64,000 bases of DNA. Origin: Pseudomonadota bacterium (lineage in GTDB: Bacteria; Pseudomonadota; Alphaproteobacteria; Caulobacterales; Caulobacteraceae). The stretch covers positions 4,694 through 68,693 of the forward strand of contig JAEYNH010000207.1 of assembly GCA_023412655.1 (NCBI GenBank). Direction: 5' to 3'. The notes beneath the pieces are model-generated. The model did not search any database and was not told where the DNA came from. It saw only the letters and a program-made list of their open reading frames with translations. The position numbers and the translations under genes are program-made. Shown piece by piece: positions 49,985 through 59,785 of the stretch. The stretch's first letter is position 1. Each line of letters starts with the position of its first letter.

Positions 49985-50470
49985 ATGCAAGGCGACAAGG
50001 CGATCATCAGGCTCTTGAACGCGGTGCTCACCAACGAGCTGACGGCGATCAACCAGTACTATCTGCACGCCCGGATGTACGAGAACTGGGGCTTCGCCAA
50101 GCTCGGCAAGATCACCTACGAAGAGTCGATCGGCGAGATGAAGCACGCCGACAAGCTCATCAAGCGCATCCTGTTCCTCGACGGCCTGCCCAACCTTCAG
50201 GACCTGCACAAGCTGTCCATCGGCGAGAGCGTGGGCGAGTGCCTGGCGGCCGACCTCGGGGTCGAGGTTCGCGGCCGCGAGACCCAGATCGAGGCCATCC
50301 GCCTGTGCGAGGCCAGCTCCGACTTCGTCTCCCGCGAGGTGCTGGTGGAAATCCTCGACGACACCGAGGAGCACATCGACTTCCTCGAGACCGAGCTGTC
50401 GCTGCTGAAGAGCCTGGGCGAGCAGAACTACCTGCAGCGCGCCACCGGCGAACTCGGCGAAAAGGACTGA
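49985..50470 (+). CDS. bfr: Bacterioferritin
   Basis: 161 residues from ATG 49985: GGAGG is 7 bp upstream, and the family starts 'MQGDK'; an ATG at 49979 is too close to that site. Ferroxidase residues E18, E51 and H54, and haem ligand M52, are present. 24 subunits form a shell storing ferric iron, with haem between dimers. It sits with bfd in an iron-storage cluster next to a haem-requiring oxidase. Confidence 0.96.
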   Translation: MQGDKAIIRLLNAVLTNELTAINQYYLHARMYENWGFAKLGKITYEESIGEMKHADKLIKRILFLDGLPNLQDLHKLSIGESVGECLAADLGVEVRGRETQIEAIRLCEASSDFVSREVLVEILDDTEEHIDFLETELSLLKSLGEQNYLQRATGELGEKD

Positions 50471-50567
50471 CCACTTCCGAGGTGGCCGGACTGGCCACTG
50501 GACGATTGCCAGCCTGACCCCGCCCGCCCTACGCTCGTTCCAAGAACGGGAATCCGGGAGGGGCGGG

Positions 50568-52220
50568 ATGGCGGCGACGACGGAGGCGGCTCCGGCGAGG
50601 AGCGGCAACACCATGGTGGTCGCGGGCGCGTCCGTGGGCACGGTGTTCGAGTGGTACGACTTCTACCTCTACGGCTCCCTCGCCAGCTTCATCACCGCCC
50701 ACTTCTTCTCCGGGGTGAACGAGGTCACGGGCTACATCTTCGCCCTGCTGGCCTTCGCCGCCGGGTTCGCCGTGCGGCCGTTCGGGGCCATCGTCTTCGG
50801 CCGGCTGGGCGACCTGTGGGGCCGCAAGAACACCTTCCTGGTCACCATGCTGCTGATGGGGCTGTCCACCTTCGTGGTCGGCCTGCTGCCTGGCTACGCC
50901 GCCATCGGCGTGGCGGCCCCGATCCTGCTGATCGTCATGCGCCTGATCCAGGGCCTGGCCCTGGGCGGCGAGTACGGCGGGGCGGCCACCTACGTCGCCG
51001 AGCACGCCCCGCCCGGCAAGCGCGGCCTCTACACCAGCTGGATCCAGATCACCGCCACCGCCGGCCTGTTCCTCAGCCTGGTGGTCATCCTGCTGGTCCG
51101 CACCCAGCTGGGCGAGGAGGCGTTCCGCGCCTGGGGGTGGCGCATCCCGTTCCTGGTCTCGATCCTGCTGCTGGGCGTCTCGCTGTGGATCCGCCTGCGG
51201 CTCAACGAGAGCCCGGTGTTCCAGAAGATGGTCGACGAGGGCAAGACCACCAAGAAGCCCCTGGCCGAGAGCTTCGGCCGCTGGAGCAACCTCAAGCTCA
51301 TCCTGCTGGCCCTCGTGGGGCTCACCGCCGGCCAGGCGGTGGTCTGGTACACCGGCCAGTTCTACGCCCTGTTCTTCCTGGAGCGGATGCTCAAGGTCGA
51401 CGGCGCCCAGGCGAACACCCTCGTCGCCGTCGCGCTGGCGCTCGCCACCCCGTTCTTCATCGTCTTCGGCTGGCTGTCCGACAAGATCGGCCGCAAGCCG
51501 ATCATCCTGGCCGGCTGCCTGCTGGCCGCGCTCACCTACTTCCCGATCTTCAAGGCCCTCACCGGGGCGGCCAATCCCCAGCTCGCCGCCGCCACCGCCA
51601 GCGCCCCGGTGACGGTGGTGGCCGACCCGTCCGACTGCGCCTTCCAGTTCGATCCGGTGGGCCGCACCGCCTTCACCAGCGGGTGCGACGTGGCCAAGTC
51701 GGCCCTGGCCAATGCGGGGATCTCCTATGCCAACACCGCTGCCCCGGCCGGAACCTTGGCCACCATCCACATCGGCGGCGAGGTGTTCGAAAGCTTCGAT
51801 GGCCGCGGCCTGCCCAAGGCCGAGTTCGAGGCCCGCAAGAAGGCCTGGAGCGCCGAGCTGGGCGAGCGGCTGAAGGCGGCCGGCTATCCCGCCAAGGCCG
51901 ATCCGGCGCAGGTGAACGCCCCCCTGGTGGTGGCCCTGCTGTGGCTGCTGGTCCTCTACGTCACCATGGTCTACGGCCCGATCGCCGCGGCCCTGGTGGA
52001 GATGTTCCCGGCGCGGATCCGCTACACCTCCATGTCGCTGCCCTACCACCTGGGCAACGGCTGGCTCGGCGGCTTCCTGCCCACCACCGCCTTCGCCATG
52101 GTGGCCGCCACGGGCAACATCTACTACGGCCTCTGGTACCCCATCGCCGTGGCGTCCCTGACCTTCGTGGTGGGCCTGCTGTTCATCAGGGAGATGCGGG
52201 GCGCCGACATCGAGGCCTAG
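50568..52220 (+). CDS. MHS-family major facilitator transporter
   Basis: 550 residues with twelve membrane segments. 'GTVFEWYDFYLYGSLA' and 'GRLGDLWGRKNTFLVTMLLMG' are the metabolite:H+ symporter signature (ProP/ShiA/KgtP relatives). An insertion of about 110 residues, residues 345-455, interrupts the second half of the transporter and looks soluble; typical MHS members lack it. Substrate is unknown, perhaps an organic acid or osmolyte. Stop shares CTAG with the next small gene. Confidence 0.88.
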   Translation: MAATTEAAPARSGNTMVVAGASVGTVFEWYDFYLYGSLASFITAHFFSGVNEVTGYIFALLAFAAGFAVRPFGAIVFGRLGDLWGRKNTFLVTMLLMGLSTFVVGLLPGYAAIGVAAPILLIVMRLIQGLALGGEYGGAATYVAEHAPPGKRGLYTSWIQITATAGLFLSLVVILLVRTQLGEEAFRAWGWRIPFLVSILLLGVSLWIRLRLNESPVFQKMVDEGKTTKKPLAESFGRWSNLKLILLALVGLTAGQAVVWYTGQFYALFFLERMLKVDGAQANTLVAVALALATPFFIVFGWLSDKIGRKPIILAGCLLAALTYFPIFKALTGAANPQLAAATASAPVTVVADPSDCAFQFDPVGRTAFTSGCDVAKSALANAGISYANTAAPAGTLATIHIGGEVFESFDGRGLPKAEFEARKKAWSAELGERLKAAGYPAKADPAQVNAPLVVALLWLLVLYVTMVYGPIAAALVEMFPARIRYTSMSLPYHLGNGWLGGFLPTTAFAMVAATGNIYYGLWYPIAVASLTFVVGLLFIREMRGADIEA

Positions 52221-52456
52221 GACGGCCCGTCGCGTTCCTCATGGCCGTGGCGGACCGAGTAGAAGCCCAGCCAGACGAGCAGGCCGACCAGGGCCGCCAG
52301 GATCGCCACCCCGCCCAGCAGGTACGGCCAGAGGGGCCCCAGGCTCCGGCCGCCGTCCACCTGCTGGGAGGCGGCGAAGAAGGCCCACCCGGCCAGTATC
52401 GCAAAGCCGGCCAGGCCCAGGAAGGTGAGGCCCAGCACGGCGGCGTGCCTGCGCAT
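52217..52456 (-). CDS. Small two-helix membrane protein
   Basis: 79 residues. Two hydrophobic segments (residues 6-29 and 43-66) are joined by 'QQVDGGRSLGP' and end in a His/Glu-rich tail. No family is recognised. It lies downstream of katA on the same strand, separated by a stem-loop, so it could be co-transcribed. Function unknown. Confidence 0.6.
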   Translation of the reverse strand: MRRHAAVLGLTFLGLAGFAILAGWAFFAASQQVDGGRSLGPLWPYLLGGVAILAALVGLLVWLGFYSVRHGHEERDGPS

Positions 52457-52505
52457 GTGGCCTCAACCCGCTGAAGCTCGGACCGTTCCGGAAGCGGCGC
52501 GGACG

Positions 52506-52536
52506 AACGGCCGCGCCGGAGCCCGACGCGGCCGTT
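52506..52536 (-). terminator. Hairpin downstream of catalase gene
   Basis: AACGGCCGCG (52506-52515) and CGCGGCCGTT (52527-52536) form a perfect 10-bp stem with an 11-base loop, 25 bp beyond the katA stop. No T-run follows on the minus strand, so termination may be partial. Confidence 0.5.
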
Positions 52537-52560
52537 CCACAGGTCGATCCGGGGGGCGGC

Positions 52561-54018
52561 CTACTCGGCCGCCAGGAGCGTCCCCAGGCCGACCCGTTGG
52601 GCCACGCCCTCGCCATAGGCCGGGTCGGCCTTGGCGAAGTGGGCGATCTGCCGGCGCAGGATGTCCTCGGGCACCCCGACCATGGCGGCGGCGATGTTGT
52701 CCATCAGCTGGCGCTTCTGGTCATCGCTCATCAGCCGGAACAGGGTCCCGGCCTGGCTGTAGTCGTCGTTGCCGTCCCGGTGGTCGTAGCGGTCGGCGTC
52801 GCCCGAGATCCTCAGCGGCGGCTCGCGAAAGGACGCATCCTCCTTCGGCCCGCCGAAGCTGTTGGGCTCATAGTTCACCGCCCCGCCGCCGTTGGCGTCG
52901 AACCGCATGGCCCCGTCCCGATGATAGCTGTGCACCGGGCAGCGCGGCTGGTTCACCGGCAGCAGGTCGGCGTTGCCGCCGATCCGGTAGCGCTGGGCGT
53001 CGGCGTAGGAGAACAGGCGGAACTGCAGCATCCTGTCGGGGCTGTAGCCGATCCCCGGGACCACATTGGCCGGCGAGAAGGCCGCCTGCTCCACCTGGGC
53101 GTGGTAGTTGTCCGGGTTCCGGTTCAGCTCCAGCTCGCCCACCTCGATCAGCGGATAGTCGGCGTGCGGCCACACCTTGGTCAGGTCGAAGGGGTTGTAG
53201 GGCGTGGTCTCGGCCTCGGCCTCGGGCATGATCTGGACATGGACCGTCCACTTGGGGAACTCGCCCCGCTCGATGGCCTCGAACAGGTCGCGCTGGTGGG
53301 TTTCACGGTCGCCCGCGATCAGCGCCCCGGCCTCTTCGTTGGTGAGGTTCTGGATGCCCTGCTGGGTCTTGAAGTGGAACTTCACCCAGAACCGCTCCCC
53401 GGCCGCGCTGATGAAGCTGTAGGTGTGCGAGCCGAAGCCGTGCATGTGCCGGTAGCTCTTCGGGATGCCGCGGTCCGAGAACAGGATCGTCACCTGGTGC
53501 AGGCTCTCGGGGCTCAGGCTCCAGAAGTCCCACATGGCGGTGTTGCTGCGCATGTTGGTGCGCGGGTCGCGCTTCTGGGTGTGGATGAAGTCCGGGAACT
53601 TCAGCGGGTCGCGGACGAAGAAGACCGGGGTGTTGTTGCCCACCAGGTCCCAGTTGCCCTGGTCGGTGTAGAACTTCAGGGCCCAGCCGCGCACGTCGCG
53701 CTCGGCGTCGGCCGCGCCGCGCTCGCCGGCCACGGTGGAGAAGCGCAGCAGGATCGGGGTCTGCTTGCCCACCTCCGAGAACAGGTCGGCGCGGCTGTAG
53801 CGGGTGATGTCCTTGGTGACCGTGAAGGTCCCGAAGGCGGCCGAGCCCTTGGCGTGCACCACGCGCTCGGGGATGCGCTCGCGGTTGAAGTGCGCGTGCT
53901 TCTCGAAAAGGTGCAGATCCTGGACCAGCAGGGGCCCGCGCGGACCTGCGGTCAGGCTGTTCTGGTTGTCCGCCACGGGGATGCCGGCGGCGGTGGTCAG
54001 GGTCTTGGGTTTTTCCAT
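52561..54018 (-). CDS. katA: Catalase, small-subunit haem type
   Basis: A 485-residue clade-3-like monofunctional catalase. H55 is the distal His in '[13 protein letters not shown]', with '[11 protein letters not shown]' holding the distal Asn and '[12 protein letters not shown]' the proximal Tyr. It splits hydrogen peroxide. Length is normal. Between fba and katA lies an AT-rich palindrome likely to be part of its control region. Confidence 0.95.
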   Translation of the reverse strand: MEKPKTLTTAAGIPVADNQNSLTAGPRGPLLVQDLHLFEKHAHFNRERIPERVVHAKGSAAFGTFTVTKDITRYSRADLFSEVGKQTPILLRFSTVAGERGAADAERDVRGWALKFYTDQGNWDLVGNNTPVFFVRDPLKFPDFIHTQKRDPRTNMRSNTAMWDFWSLSPESLHQVTILFSDRGIPKSYRHMHGFGSHTYSFISAAGERFWVKFHFKTQQGIQNLTNEEAGALIAGDRETHQRDLFEAIERGEFPKWTVHVQIMPEAEAETTPYNPFDLTKVWPHADYPLIEVGELELNRNPDNYHAQVEQAAFSPANVVPGIGYSPDRMLQFRLFSYADAQRYRIGGNADLLPVNQPRCPVHSYHRDGAMRFDANGGGAVNYEPNSFGGPKEDASFREPPLRISGDADRYDHRDGNDDYSQAGTLFRLMSDDQKRQLMDNIAAAMVGVPEDILRRQIAHFAKADPAYGEGVAQRVGLGTLLAAE

Positions 54019-54065
54019 GGGGACGCTCTTCTCCGATGCGAGAAGGAGAATGCGCCCCCACGGAA

Positions 54066-54088
54066 CAAAAGGAAAATTGATCCTTTTG
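54066..54088. promoter_or_regulatory. AT-rich palindrome between fba and katA
   Basis: CAAAAGGA (54066-54073) and TCCTTTTG (54081-54088), 7-base spacer, perfect 8-bp arms in an otherwise GC-rich genome. It is 48 bp upstream of the katA ATG and 33 bp after the fba stop, so it may be the katA operator or the fba terminator; the T-run expected for a terminator is weak. Confidence 0.4.
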
Positions 54089-54120
54089 CGAGTTTCGATA
54101 GAAGTTTCTTTGGGTAGAGC

Positions 54121-55206
54121 CTATTCGGCCGCCACCGCCGTGATGCCGATCTTCGGGGCCAACTCGCCGGCGGCGTAGCGCTTGGCCATGGCCGACATCG
54201 GCAGCGGCTTGATGCTCGAGGCGTGGCCGGCGGCGCCGAACTCCTCGAAGCGCTGGATGCAGACCTTGCGCATGGCTTCCTTGGCGGGCTTCAGATAGCC
54301 GCGCGGATCGAACTCGCCGGGCTTCTCGGCGAACACCTTCCGGATCGCGCCGGTGATGGCCATGCGGTTGTCGGTGTCGATGTTGATCTTGCGCACGCCG
54401 TGCTTGATGCCGCGCTGGATCTCCTCGATCGGCACGCCCCAGGTCTGGGGCATCTCGCCGCCGTACTGGTTGATGATGTCCTGCAGTTCCTGCGGCACCG
54501 AGGAGCTGCCGTGCATCACCAGGTGGGTGTTCGGCAGGCGGCGGTGGATCTCCTCGATCACGTTCATGGCCAGCACCTCGCCGTCCGGCTTGCGCGTGAA
54601 CTTGTAGGCGCCGTGGCTGGTGCCCATGGCGATGGCCAGGGCGTCCACCTCGGTGGCCTTCACGAACTCCACGGCCTGGTCGGGATCGGTCAGCAGCTGG
54701 TCATGGTCCAGCTTGCCCTCGAAGCCGTGGCCGTCCTCCTTCTCGCCCATGCCGGTCTCGAGCGAGCCCAGCACGCCCAGTTCGCCTTCCACCGAGGCCC
54801 CGACCCAGTGGGCCATGTCCACGACGTTGCGCGTGACCTTGACGTTGTAGTCGTAGTCGGCCGGCGTCTTGCCGTCGGCCATCAGCGAGCCGTCCATCAT
54901 CACCGAGGTGAAGCCGTACTGGATGGCGGTGGCGCAGGTGGCTTCGTTGTTGCCGTGGTCCTGGTGCATGCAGATCGGGATGTGCGGATACATCTCCGCC
55001 ATGGCGTCGATCAGGTGCTTCAGCACGATGTCGTTGGCGTAGGACCGCGCCCCGCGCGAGGCCTGCATGATCACCGGCGAGTCGGTGGCCTCCGCGGCCT
55101 CCATGATCGCCAGGGCCTGTTCCATGTTGTTGATGTTGAAGGCCGGCACGCCATAGCCTTGCTCGGCGGCGTGATCGAGGAGCTGTCGAAGCGTAATCCG
55201 GGCCAT
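54121..55206 (-). CDS. fba: Class II fructose-bisphosphate aldolase
   Basis: 361 residues from ATG 55206. Zinc-binding '[14 protein letters not shown]', 'SVMMDGS', '[16 protein letters not shown]' and '[10 protein letters not shown]' mark the Calvin-type class II aldolase. It interconverts fructose-1,6-bisphosphate with the triose phosphates. It starts 14 bp after pgk, so gap, pgk and fba look like one unit. An upstream start at 55269 would extend into pgk and is not chosen. Confidence 0.95.
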   Translation of the reverse strand: MARITLRQLLDHAAEQGYGVPAFNINNMEQALAIMEAAEATDSPVIMQASRGARSYANDIVLKHLIDAMAEMYPHIPICMHQDHGNNEATCATAIQYGFTSVMMDGSLMADGKTPADYDYNVKVTRNVVDMAHWVGASVEGELGVLGSLETGMGEKEDGHGFEGKLDHDQLLTDPDQAVEFVKATEVDALAIAMGTSHGAYKFTRKPDGEVLAMNVIEEIHRRLPNTHLVMHGSSSVPQELQDIINQYGGEMPQTWGVPIEEIQRGIKHGVRKINIDTDNRMAITGAIRKVFAEKPGEFDPRGYLKPAKEAMRKVCIQRFEEFGAAGHASSIKPLPMSAMAKRYAAGELAPKIGITAVAAE

Positions 55207-55220
55207 AGCCAAACTTCCCC

Positions 55221-56417
55221 TTAAGCTTGCAGGGCGGCCACTCCGGGCAGCTCCTTGCCTTCCATCCATTCCAGAAACGCGCCACCGGCCGTGGAGACGA
55301 AGGTGAAATCGCCGGTCACGCGCGCGGCGTTCAGGGCCGCAACCGTATCACCCCCGCCGGCCACCGCCACCAGCTTGCCGGCCTTGGCCAGCGCGGCGGC
55401 TTCCTGCGCAGCTTCAACGGTCGCTGTATCAAAGGGTTGCACCTCGAACACCCCGAAAGGACCGTTCCAGATCAGGGTGCGGCATTCGGCCATGGCCGCC
55501 TTCACGGCGGCGACCGTCTTGGGTCCCACGTCGAAGATCTTCTCGTCCGCGGCCACCGCGCCGCCGGAAAGGTCCACCGTGCGGGTGGCGACGCCCGGCG
55601 CCAGGTCCTTGGCCACCACCACGTCGAGCGGCAGGATCACCTTGCAGCCGGCGGCCTGCGCCTTGGCCAGGATCTCCCGGGCGGTATCGGCCATCTCCTT
55701 CTCGCAGAGCGAGCCGCCGATCTCGACCCCTTGGGCGAACAGGAAGGTGTTGGCCATGCCGCCGCCGATGGCCAGGTAGTCCAGCTTGCCCACCAGGTTG
55801 TCGAGCAGGTCCAGCTTGGTCGACACCTTGGCGCCGCCGACGATGCCCATCACCGGCCGCTGCGGATTGCCCAGGGCCGCGTCCAGGGCCTGCAGCTCCC
55901 GGCGCATCTGTTCCCCCGCATAGGCCGGCAGGCGGCGGGCGAGACCCTCGGTCGAGGCGTGCGCCCGGTGGGCGGCCGAGAAGGCGTCGTTCACGTAGAG
56001 GTCGCCGTTGGCCGCCAGGGCGGCGGCGAACTCGGGATCGTTCTTCTCCTCGCCCGCATGGAAGCGGACGTTCTCCAGCAGGGCGATCCCGCCCGGCTGC
56101 AACCCGTCGATGACGCGTTTCGCGTCATCGCCCACGCAGTCGTCGGCGAAGGCCACCGGCGCGCCCAGCAGCTGCGAGAGCGGCTCGACCACCGGCTTCA
56201 GGCTCATCTCGGGCACGCGCTTGCCCTTGGGCCGGTCGAAGTGGGCCAGCAGCACCACCTTCGCCCCACCGTTCCGCAGCTTCTCGATGGTCGGCAGGGC
56301 GGCCCGCAGGCGGGTGTCGTCGCTCACCTGGCCGTCGGCCATCGGCACGTTGAAGTCCACGCGCACCAGGGCGCGCTTGCCCGAGAGGTCGGCGTCGTCG
56401 AGGGTCTTGAAGGTCAT
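55221..56417 (-). CDS. pgk: Phosphoglycerate kinase
   Basis: A 398-residue kinase that makes ATP from 1,3-bisphosphoglycerate. '[19 protein letters not shown]', '[10 protein letters not shown]' and '[15 protein letters not shown]' are present, and the hinge 'GGGDTVAAL' binds the nucleotide. It lies between gap and fba. The 204-bp space towards gap holds a composite dispersed repeat. Confidence 0.96.
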   Translation of the reverse strand: MTFKTLDDADLSGKRALVRVDFNVPMADGQVSDDTRLRAALPTIEKLRNGGAKVVLLAHFDRPKGKRVPEMSLKPVVEPLSQLLGAPVAFADDCVGDDAKRVIDGLQPGGIALLENVRFHAGEEKNDPEFAAALAANGDLYVNDAFSAAHRAHASTEGLARRLPAYAGEQMRRELQALDAALGNPQRPVMGIVGGAKVSTKLDLLDNLVGKLDYLAIGGGMANTFLFAQGVEIGGSLCEKEMADTAREILAKAQAAGCKVILPLDVVVAKDLAPGVATRTVDLSGGAVAADEKIFDVGPKTVAAVKAAMAECRTLIWNGPFGVFEVQPFDTATVEAAQEAAALAKAGKLVAVAGGGDTVAALNAARVTGDFTFVSTAGGAFLEWMEGKELPGVAALQA

Positions 56418-56435
56418 GGGTGGCGCTCAACTGTT

Positions 56436-56590
56436 CCTTCTCCCCTTGTGGGAGAAGGTGTCAGGCGCAGCCTGACGGATGAGGGGTTGTGCAACGCCGG
56501 CTCGGGTTCGGGTCGGTCCTGAGGGCGATCGCGGCGCGCCCCCTCGTCCCACCGCCTCCGGCGGCCACCTTCTCCCGCCGGGGGAGAAGG
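56436..56590. repeat. Composite inverted-repeat element between gap and pgk
   Basis: The element begins with CCTTCTCCCC...GGGAGAAGG (56436-56458), then a GTCAGG...CCTGAC stem (56460-56476), and ends with CCTTCTCCC...GGGAGAAGG (56568-56590). The terminal blocks are near copies in a mirrored layout, as in REP-type or small non-autonomous elements of alphaproteobacteria. It fills most of the gap between two essential genes without disrupting either. Confidence 0.75.
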
Positions 56591-56621
56591 ATGGTTGTCG
56601 CCCGGCCCGCGCACGGCGGTC

Positions 56622-57632
56622 CTAGATCAGCTTGCCCATGGCGACGGCGGTGTCGCTCATCCGGGTCGAGAAGCCCCACTCGTTGTCGTACCAGGAGAGC
56701 ACCCGGCCGAGGCCGCCGTCGATCACCTGGGTCTGGGGCAGGGCCACGGTCGAGGAGGCCGACACGTGGTTGAAGTCGATGGACACCAGCGGGTCGTTGG
56801 TGACGCCCAGGATGCCGCGCAGCGGGCCCGAGGCCGCGGCCGCTTCCATGGCGGCGTTGATCTCTTCCTTGGTCACCGCCTTGCCCGGCACGAACTTCAG
56901 GTCGACCACCGACACGTTCGGGGTCGGCACGCGGATCGAGCTGCCGTCCAGCTTGCCGGCCAGTTCGGGGATCACCAGGCCCAGGGCCTTGGCGGCGCCG
57001 GTGGAGGTGGGGATCATCGACATGGCCGCGGCGCGGGCGCGGTAGAGGTCCTTGTGCATGGTGTCCAGCGTCGGCTGGTCGCCCGTGTACGAGTGGATGG
57101 TGGTCATGTAGCCGCGCTCGATGCCGCACAGGTCCTGCAGGACCTTGGCCACCGGGGCCAGGCAGTTCGTCGTGCACGAGGCGTTGGAGATGATTAGGTC
57201 GTCCTTGGTCAGCGTGTCGTGGTTCACGCCGTAGACGATGGTCTTGTCGACGCCGTCGCCGGGGGCCGAGATGATCACCCGCTTGGCGCCGGCTTCCAGA
57301 TGGGCGGCGGCCTTCTCCTTGGAGGTGAACAGGCCGGTGCACTCGAGCGCGATGTCGACGCCCAGGTCCTTGTGCGGCAGTTCGGCCGGGTTGCGGATGG
57401 CCGTCACCTTGATCGGGCCGCGACCCACGTCGATGGTGTCGCCGTTCACGCTCACCTGGCCGGGGAAGCGGCCGTGGACGCTGTCGTAGCGCAGCAGGTG
57501 GGCGTTGGTCTCCACGGGGCCCAGGTCGTTGATCGCCACGACCTCGATGTCCGTGCGCGCGTGCTCGACGATCGAACGCAGGACCAGCCGGCCGATGCGA
57601 CCGAAACCATTGATGGCGACGCGAACGGGCAT
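56622..57632 (-). CDS. gap: Glyceraldehyde-3-phosphate dehydrogenase
   Basis: 336 residues from ATG 57632. The NAD loop 'INGFGRIGR', catalytic C153 in '[12 protein letters not shown]' and the final '[12 protein letters not shown]' are intact. It oxidises glyceraldehyde-3-phosphate; the Asp-type NAD specificity near residue 36 ('INDLG') suggests NAD. First gene of gap-pgk-fba on the minus strand. The upstream 300 bp contains the SOS-type promoter of the opposite gene. Confidence 0.96.
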   Translation of the reverse strand: MPVRVAINGFGRIGRLVLRSIVEHARTDIEVVAINDLGPVETNAHLLRYDSVHGRFPGQVSVNGDTIDVGRGPIKVTAIRNPAELPHKDLGVDIALECTGLFTSKEKAAAHLEAGAKRVIISAPGDGVDKTIVYGVNHDTLTKDDLIISNASCTTNCLAPVAKVLQDLCGIERGYMTTIHSYTGDQPTLDTMHKDLYRARAAAMSMIPTSTGAAKALGLVIPELAGKLDGSSIRVPTPNVSVVDLKFVPGKAVTKEEINAAMEAAAASGPLRGILGVTNDPLVSIDFNHVSASSTVALPQTQVIDGGLGRVLSWYDNEWGFSTRMSDTAVAMGKLI

Positions 57633-57910
57633 TTGCGGAGACCTCCTGCGGGGCGTTTCGTGTGGCGGGGTTCTTGAAGCCGGGGGCTGTGAAGTCAACC
57701 CCTGGCAGAACACGAATGGCGCCAATGGATTACGCGGCCGTCCACAGGTGGCGGGGCCGTAGCGTTCAGGTCGCCGGTGACGCTCGGCAGGAAAAGGCCG
57801 TCCCCGCCGCGCCCCGGCCACGGGACCCAAGCCTCGCCCATCTCGCCGTTCGCCCTGCGCCGCCGCCGGCGCCGTGCCGGATAACTGCGAAATCGGCCGC
57901 CATGTTTTCC

Positions 57911-57946
57911 TTGACTTTGCCGCAGATCTATGTTCTTGTTTTGTTC
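57911..57946 (+). promoter_or_regulatory. Promoter with a LexA-type box GTTC-N7-GTTC
   Basis: TTGACT (57911-57916) and CTATGTTC (57928-57935) resemble the housekeeping promoter of Caulobacter, and GTTC-TTGTTTT-GTTC (57932-57946) is an exact alphaproteobacterial LexA site. It abuts the ATG at 57947. One such 8-base match is expected by chance in a window this size; only its position argues for function. Confidence 0.5.
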
Positions 57947-58498
57947 ATGGTCAGTGATGCGGACATGCTGGAGGAGATCGACGCCCGGCTCGCCGCCGTC
58001 GCCGACGTCCAGTTCGCCCTGATCCAGAAGATCCACCAGCAGATCGACGCCGCCGAGGAGCCCGCCCAACTGGCCCAGCTGGCCGAGCCCCTCGACCGCT
58101 GCGCCCGCTCCATCCGCCTGACCTACGCCCTGCGCGTGAAGCTGCGGAAGGAGATCCGTCACCTCGACCGCGAAGAGACCCGCATGGTCAAGGCCGAAGC
58201 CAAGGTCGAAGCCAAGGTCGAAGATGGCGCCGGCCGCGCCGAGCGCATCCGCGAGCGGGTGGAGACCCTCACCTGGCGAGAGGCCGACTGGGAGGACGAC
58301 GAGGCCCTCGACACCGAGTTCGACCGCGTCCTCGACTTCGAGTCCCTCGACCCGGCCTTCGCCACACTCTCCCTCGAGGAACAGGCCGACCGCATCATCG
58401 CCCGCATGGGGCTCAAGGCCGAATATCCGCCGGGGTACGCCGCCGAACGCGCCCACCCCCGCGACGGCGGGAACCCCGGCTTCCAGAACACCGCCTGA
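57947..58498 (+). CDS. Hypothetical protein, possibly SOS-regulated
   Basis: 183 residues from ATG 57947. The first 80 residues form helices ('MLEEIDARLAAVADVQFALIQKIHQQID'-type, split), then a short charged repeat 'KAEAKVEAKVED' and an acidic second half. No enzyme motif is visible, and I do not recognise a family. The start is chosen because the LexA-type box ends exactly at the ATG; an upstream in-frame start would place the box in the coding region. With no room for a ribosome site, the message would be leaderless. It ends by a GC-rich repeat shared with purT. Confidence 0.65.
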   Translation: MVSDADMLEEIDARLAAVADVQFALIQKIHQQIDAAEEPAQLAQLAEPLDRCARSIRLTYALRVKLRKEIRHLDREETRMVKAEAKVEAKVEDGAGRAERIRERVETLTWREADWEDDEALDTEFDRVLDFESLDPAFATLSLEEQADRIIARMGLKAEYPPGYAAERAHPRDGGNPGFQNTA

Positions 58499-58502
58499 CC
58501 CC

Positions 58503-58575
58503 TACCTCCCCCGCGAAGGGGCGGGAGGGGGACCGCCCGCCGCAGAGCGGGCGGTGGAGGGGGCAAGCCCCGCCT
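58503..58575. repeat. GC-rich palindromic repeat between convergent genes
   Basis: Two stems stand side by side: CCTCCC...GGGAGG (58505-58528) and CCGCCCGC-N6-GCGGGCGG (58533-58554), with a run GGTGGAGGGGG after them. The layout resembles dispersed intergenic repeats in alphaproteobacteria and could serve as a two-way terminator between the hypothetical gene and purT. Confidence 0.65.
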
Positions 58576-58585
58576 ACAATGTTGC

Positions 58586-59782
58586 TCAGCCGCGGACCGG
58601 CCGCACCTTGGCGGCCGCGTCCCGCGCGCGCTCGCGCGCCTCCGCCACATCGGCGCCTCGCGCCAGCGCGACCCCCATGCGGCGGCGCTCGAAGGCTTCG
58701 GGCTTGCCGAACAGGCGCAGGTCCGCGCCGGGGACCGCCAGCGCCTCGGCCACCCCCTCGAAGGCGATCCCCTGGGCTTCCATGCCGCCATAGATGACCG
58801 CGCTGGCGCCCGGCTCGCGCAGGGTGACGTCCGTGGGCAGGCCAAGGATCGCCCGGGCGTGCAGGGCGAACTCGCTGAAGGTCTGGGTGGCCAGGGTGAC
58901 GAGGCCGGTGTCGTGCGGACGGGGCGAGACCTCGGAGAACCAGACCTCGTCGCCCTTCACGAACAGCTCGACGCCGAACAGCCCCAGGCCCCCCAGAGCC
59001 TCGGTGACCTTGCCGGCGATCTCGCGGCTGCGCTCCAGCGCCTTGGGGCTCATCGCCTGCGGCTGCCAGCTCTCCACATAGTCGCCCTTCACCTGCCGGT
59101 GGCCGATGGGGGCGCAGAAGCTGGTCTCCACCCGGCCGTCCTTCAGGCTGCGGACGGTCAGCTGGGTGATCTCGAAGTCGAAGTCCACCCGGCCCTCGAC
59201 GATCACCCGCGGCTGCTCCACCCGGCCGCCCTCCAGGGCGTAGCGCCAGGCGGCGGCGATCTGGTCGGGGCTCTCCACGTAGGACTGTCCCTTGCCCGAC
59301 GAGCTCATCACCGGCTTCACGAAGCAGGGAAAGCCCGTGACCTCCGCCGCCGCCCGGGCCAGTTCCTCCTCGGACGAAGCGAAGGCGTAGGCGCTGGTGG
59401 GCAGGGAAAGCGTCTCGGCGGCCAGCCGGCGGATGCCCTCCCGGTTCATGGTCAGCTGGGCGGCCCGGGCGGTGGGGATCACCGTCGCCGCGCCCTCGGC
59501 CTCGATGCGCACCAGCTCGTCGGTGGCGATGGCCTCGATCTCCGGCACGATCAGCTGCGGCCGCTCGGCCTCCACCAGCGCCCGCAGCGCCGCGGCGTCG
59601 GTCATCGGGATGACATGGCTGCGGTGGGCGACCTGCATGGCCGGGGCGCCCGCATAGCGGTCGACGGCGATCACCTCGCAGCCCAGCCGCTGCAGCTCGA
59701 TGGCCACCTCCTTGCCGAGCTCGCCCGAGCCCAGGAGCATGACCTTGAGGGCGGTGGGCGAGAGCGGCGTGCCGAGGCGCAT
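58586..59782 (-). CDS. purT: Formate-dependent phosphoribosylglycinamide formyltransferase
   Basis: 398 residues with an ATP-grasp fold: '[21 protein letters not shown]', '[12 protein letters not shown]', '[16 protein letters not shown]' and '[13 protein letters not shown]'. PurT formylates GAR using formate and ATP, the folate-free alternative to PurN. Its presence beside a cyclo-ligase region suggests formate can feed purines. It starts 3 bp downstream of tkt and is likely co-transcribed. Confidence 0.94.
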   Translation of the reverse strand: MRLGTPLSPTALKVMLLGSGELGKEVAIELQRLGCEVIAVDRYAGAPAMQVAHRSHVIPMTDAAALRALVEAERPQLIVPEIEAIATDELVRIEAEGAATVIPTARAAQLTMNREGIRRLAAETLSLPTSAYAFASSEEELARAAAEVTGFPCFVKPVMSSSGKGQSYVESPDQIAAAWRYALEGGRVEQPRVIVEGRVDFDFEITQLTVRSLKDGRVETSFCAPIGHRQVKGDYVESWQPQAMSPKALERSREIAGKVTEALGGLGLFGVELFVKGDEVWFSEVSPRPHDTGLVTLATQTFSEFALHARAILGLPTDVTLREPGASAVIYGGMEAQGIAFEGVAEALAVPGADLRLFGKPEAFERRRMGVALARGADVAEARERARDAAAKVRPVRG

Positions 59783-59785
59783 GGC

